Shown here: piece by piece, positions 60,792-64,000 of the stretch
Layout of the letters: each line of letters opens with the position of its first letter
Numbering within the stretch: position 1 is the stretch's first letter
Source of the DNA: Apiospora phragmitis
Taxonomy: Eukaryota > Ascomycota > Sordariomycetes > Amphisphaeriales > Apiosporaceae
Assembly: GCA_038363925.1 (NCBI GenBank)
Contig: JAQQWL010000011.1
Location: 6,510,001 to 6,574,000, forward strand
Direction: 5' to 3'
DNA: 64,000 nucleotides
Made by a program: the position numbers and the translations under genes
Notes under the pieces: generated by a model
What the model was told of the DNA's origin: nothing
Database searches by the model: none
What the model saw: the letters and a program-made list of their open reading frames with translations, nothing else

Positions 60792-63006
60792 TCAGCTTTC
60801 CCCATTGGCCAGACGACTGTTCATGAAGAGATCAAAGGTTTCAAGGTATAGCTCGCTGGAGCTTGTCGTTGCCATGATGTGCGGATTCCGCTCCAGAGCC
60901 TCTATCCACATATGCCACCGTGTCCCTGGCATAGGATCGCTCCAGTGTCGATGCTGGCGGAGCATCCGCGACAAACGTAAAACGAAAGGCGCGAAATGGA
61001 TGTCTACCAAGCAAAGATCGGCACCGAGAAAGTATGGTCCCTATATAACGTAAGCGTCTGCAAGCGAGAGGACTCCTGGCTACATCCGTACCCTTTCATC
61101 AGCGGCCTGCACTAGCGCCCTGATTTCGGTCTGCAAGCGATCTATGCCTTCGGACTGCTTGGATGTATCTGTTGCTCGTAGAAGATTGAAGTACGAGGGG
61201 ACAATCTTGGCATTGATCTAGACGGTATTAGATGGCTGAAACTCACGGGGGGCTCGCAAAGCCTCGAATACTTCAACTTACATGGTCTATCCACAACCTA
61301 CAGTTTGCCTTCAGTCGTGGATCCGTAGGGAGGAGGGGCACATGGTGATCGCGGTCTTCAAGCTGCAATTGATTCATAAGGCATGGGACATCTCAGCCGC
61401 TTTCTGGTAAAAAAGAAACTCACATATTCGAGGATCACAGCACTCTCGCCACTAGCCCAGTCTCCCTCGCGTATTGCAGGGACCATACCACGAGGATTCG
61501 CCTCTAGCAAGTGAGTAGGTCGCTTGAAGGGATCGGTCTCACAATACTGGTATTGCATTCCTTTGACCTCCAGAGCAATCCAGACTCTTTGCGAAAAGGG
61601 GCTACACAACCAGTCAGTCCACTGCAAGGAAAGATTTATCATAAGACGTACCAGAAACACGCAGCATAGAGCTTCAGCTCGTGTTCCTTTGAATGTTTTT
61701 TGACAGTCAACTGGGCTGCGCCAGTGGCTCTTCGCTGGGTAGGCTTCTGGGTTTTCTTGGCCTCCTTTCCCTGTGCTTGGATAAAGCGCTGGACGGTGGA
61801 TTTCTTGATCTCGTCGCTCTTGGCCAAGGAATGCTTATGAGGGCCAGCTACGCCGTCTTGCTTTCCGTTACCTCCGTTTCCGTTAACTCTTTGGATCGTC
61901 CAAAACTTGTCACCAACAAGTGGAGCCTGAGTCCCATCTATGGTTATGCCGTCGTCGAGCTGTATGGTGGCCCCGGCGAAGTATTCGGTGATTTTGATCT
62001 TGACGTCGCATAAATCTCTCTCCCGCGCATTCCGCTTCCTCTTCTTCTTGGACGGATCGTCCGACTTCGGCGTCCCAGGCGGCCGTCCTTTCATGCGACA
62101 ATCCCAGTAATGCGATATGAAGGGCTTGCGCTTATACTTTTGGGTCGACCGATGGGAATAAACATTATCAATGTGGGGGAAATATGTCTCGAATTCATCA
62201 TTGGTCAAAATGATCATATCATCCACATGAAACAGCTTCTCCCGCCACATTTCGAGATTTGGCGGATCGGGAATGATCCTATTGACCAGCTGACCGTGAG
62301 GTCGATTCTCTAGGTTCTTGGGGGGTTGCGATGAGGACGAAGCCATCCCTGGCCCCAGATAATCCTCCTCTTGCTGTAGTTGAGCGATAAGACCCGGGGT
62401 CAAGATATTGAAGGGACCCTGGCTAACGTGGATGCCATGGTTCGCTGGCTGGGGGTGACTTGAAGGCGGCATTGGCGGCGGCGGCGGCGGCGGCGGAGGA
62501 GGAGGGGCACCAACCGTAACGGGCACGGGAGAGGCACTCAACGCATGGTGATGCTGCTGGTGAAGTTGCTGCGCAGGAGGTGGCGGGGGTTGCTGCTGTT
62601 GAGGGCCATGTTGGAGGATAGGCACAGTAGTAGCTGTCTGTAGGCGCTGGAGATGCGCATGGGAGTGTGCATGGTCGAGATAGAAGGATGGGTCGGGCCC
62701 GTCGAGTACAAGGCCTATATCGGTATTCGATGATAGAGTCGGTAGGGAAAAGTGCGGCGGCGGTGGCGGCTCGTTGGGCGGTGGCGGGGGTGGAGAAGAG
62801 GCATGATGCTGGTGATGGTGGTGGTGGTGGTGAGCGAGGTGCGCATGTTGGTGCTGCATGGGCGGCCCATGGTACTGTTGTTGTTGTTGCTGCTGCTGCT
62901 GTTGGTGATGATGGTGCGATTCGAGATCAGGCAGTCCATGATGGAGCGTATGGGCGACAAGAGGGTGCGGGGTTGCGAAAGTGGTTGACGAAGGGTCCAT
63001 GTCCAT
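60792..63006 (-). CDS. Fusion of FAR1/WRKY-GCM-type zinc finger with omega-class-like glutathione transferase
   Basis: Exons 63006-61652, 61601-61424, 61362-61282, 61217-61092 and 61040-60792 (stop TGA) give 662 aa, no indels. Residues 1-230 are His/Gln/Pro-rich repeats. Residues about 235-400 hold a domain with HYWDC (Cys303), a Lys/Arg-rich loop, DLCDVKIKI (Cys333), FWTIQRV (Trp369) and GPHKHSL (His390, His392). This C..C..W..H-x-H layout matches FAR1/WRKY-GCM zinc fingers, which bind DNA. From residue 443 a complete GST follows: ELKLYAACF then CPFSQRVWIALEVKG, with Cys452 built across the first intron as the omega-type catalytic Cys. Also present are NPRGMVPAI, SGESAVILEYLED and GPYFLGADLCLVDIHFAP. 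Split-codon splicing inside the GST shows the fusion is one transcript. The zinc-finger assignment is my reading from pattern only. Confidence 0.85.
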
Positions 63007-64000
63007 ATTGCGAGTTCAAGAGACGACTGTTGCACTGGTCCTACTGCTAATTGCCGCTTCTTACACCATCTCGCAGCGGAGGGCGAGCTGTCGACACCAG
63101 TCCATTCTTCCTTGACTATGTAGCAGTAGTTTGGCCTTGTTTGTTTGTTGTTTTGCCGGGACTATAAGCAGAAATAACGGATAGATGGATGGGTATAGTG
63201 TTGGGTACCTAACCGCAAAGATATGATAAGAAGCTTCAAATTATAGATTGGATATTAAGAGGTACGTAAAGTAGGTAGCTAGGAGAGAAGGTAGACACTG
63301 GCCCAACGATGCCTGTATGAAGACACAGATCCGGAGAAAGACTCGAAAAGACGCTTGTTGTGAGAATAACAGATGCGACTCTGCTGCTATCGCGAAAAAG
63401 AAATGGCCCCGCGTGAGGCGTAAGGCATGTGGTGTAGTACGGTACAGTAGGGTACAGAGGATGTAGGTAGGTACAGAGCCGACGGTGGTGGGTGGCCAGT
63501 AAAGAATGTACACATTGAGGAATCCAATCCGAAAGCGCACTTGCATTTGGGCGCCGATCCCTGCAAGGGTTTCTGAGGCAAGACAAGTCTAACCTAAGGT
63601 TGAGTCTTCAATTGACATGTCGTAGGGTTAGCGGCAAGGGAGAGAGGCCCGGGGGAGGGGTCGATCAGTTATCGATAGAAGCCCAGGAGCCCAGGAGCCA
63701 GGACGCTCCCGCTCGCAAGGTCGCTAGCGAATCATACAGCCCTGTCCCCGGCTGGGCACTCCAGTCCGACCGAGCCAGCCTGAACCTAAAACCCTGAAGA
63801 TCTCGGTTGACCCCCACGGCGTGCCATCCATGTCTCAGCCGTAACATGGCAGGTAGTGTAGGGGTACGTCGTCCGCCTCCCACACGACCGACATGAACAG
63901 CTGCAAGATAGAGTAGGTAAGTAGGTGCACGAGCGCATTGCATGTACGACATCTCATCTCTGACCTAGCGTGGGTATCACTCGATTGTATTTCATGGCTT
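63007..64000. other. Promoter-side flank of the zinc-finger/GST gene
   Basis: About 1 kb to the window end. It holds the upstream region of the gene at 63006 and no supported gene; short GTAGGTAG/GTACAG repeats occur around 63,440-63,475 and 63,915-63,930. Confidence 0.5.

Overview
This window is a filamentous ascomycete chromosome segment, most likely a Sordariomycete (order not resolved). The evidence is short GT..AG introns of about 50-160 bp, ATG starts in Kozak-like context, a fungal gene set, and a central block mutated in the way repeat-induced point mutation (RIP) does. No prokaryotic features, rRNA genes or CRISPR arrays are visible.

Layout. 0.15-5.9 kb (-): a CPS1/DIP2-type protein with a DMAP1-binding domain and two adenylate-forming domains. 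7.4-9.9 kb (+): an unrecognised, probably nuclear protein. 11.4-13.9 kb (+): class II (low-affinity) cAMP phosphodiesterase with an unusually long first intron. 14.4-15.4 kb (-): flavin-reductase-like protein. 15.65-32.51 kb: an AT-rich RIP block. 32.7-34.3 kb (-): type-B carboxylesterase. 35.2-38.2 kb (+): long-form tRNase Z. 38.6-40.1 kb (-): secreted lactonase-type beta-propeller. 41.3-43.7 kb (-): unknown conserved-looking protein. 44.6-47.1 kb (-): LAMMER-type kinase. 47.1-52.8 kb: no gene seen. 52.8-54.1 kb (-): sideroflexin. 56.5-58.7 kb (-): glycine-rich, RS-rich DUF3824-like protein. 60.8-63.0 kb (-): a fusion of an apparent FAR1/WRKY-GCM-type zinc finger with an omega-class-like glutathione transferase. 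The genes are independent housekeeping, signalling and metabolic genes; no biosynthetic cluster is evident.

The AT-rich block resolves into three nested transposons. A 1,856-bp pogo/Fot1-type DNA transposon, with TA-flanked inverted repeats at 15,654 and 32,507, was split inside its transposase gene by a 7.67-kb Ty3/gypsy element (638-bp LTRs, perfect CTTTC target duplication). That element's 5' LTR was in turn split by a second, 7.32-kb Ty3/gypsy element (170-bp LTRs, ATAAT target duplication). A fourth, barely mutated 0.5-kb repeat sits inside the innermost element. LTR lengths match exactly once insertions are subtracted, and the transposase reading frame resumes across the outer junction.

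A second window-wide pattern is that nine of twelve genes carry single-base frameshifts, mostly in homopolymer runs (about 18 in total). Correcting them gives coding lengths divisible by three in every case. This looks like residual consensus error in a long-read or pyrosequencing assembly rather than nine pseudogenes, so the affected entries are annotated as CDS with the breaks listed.
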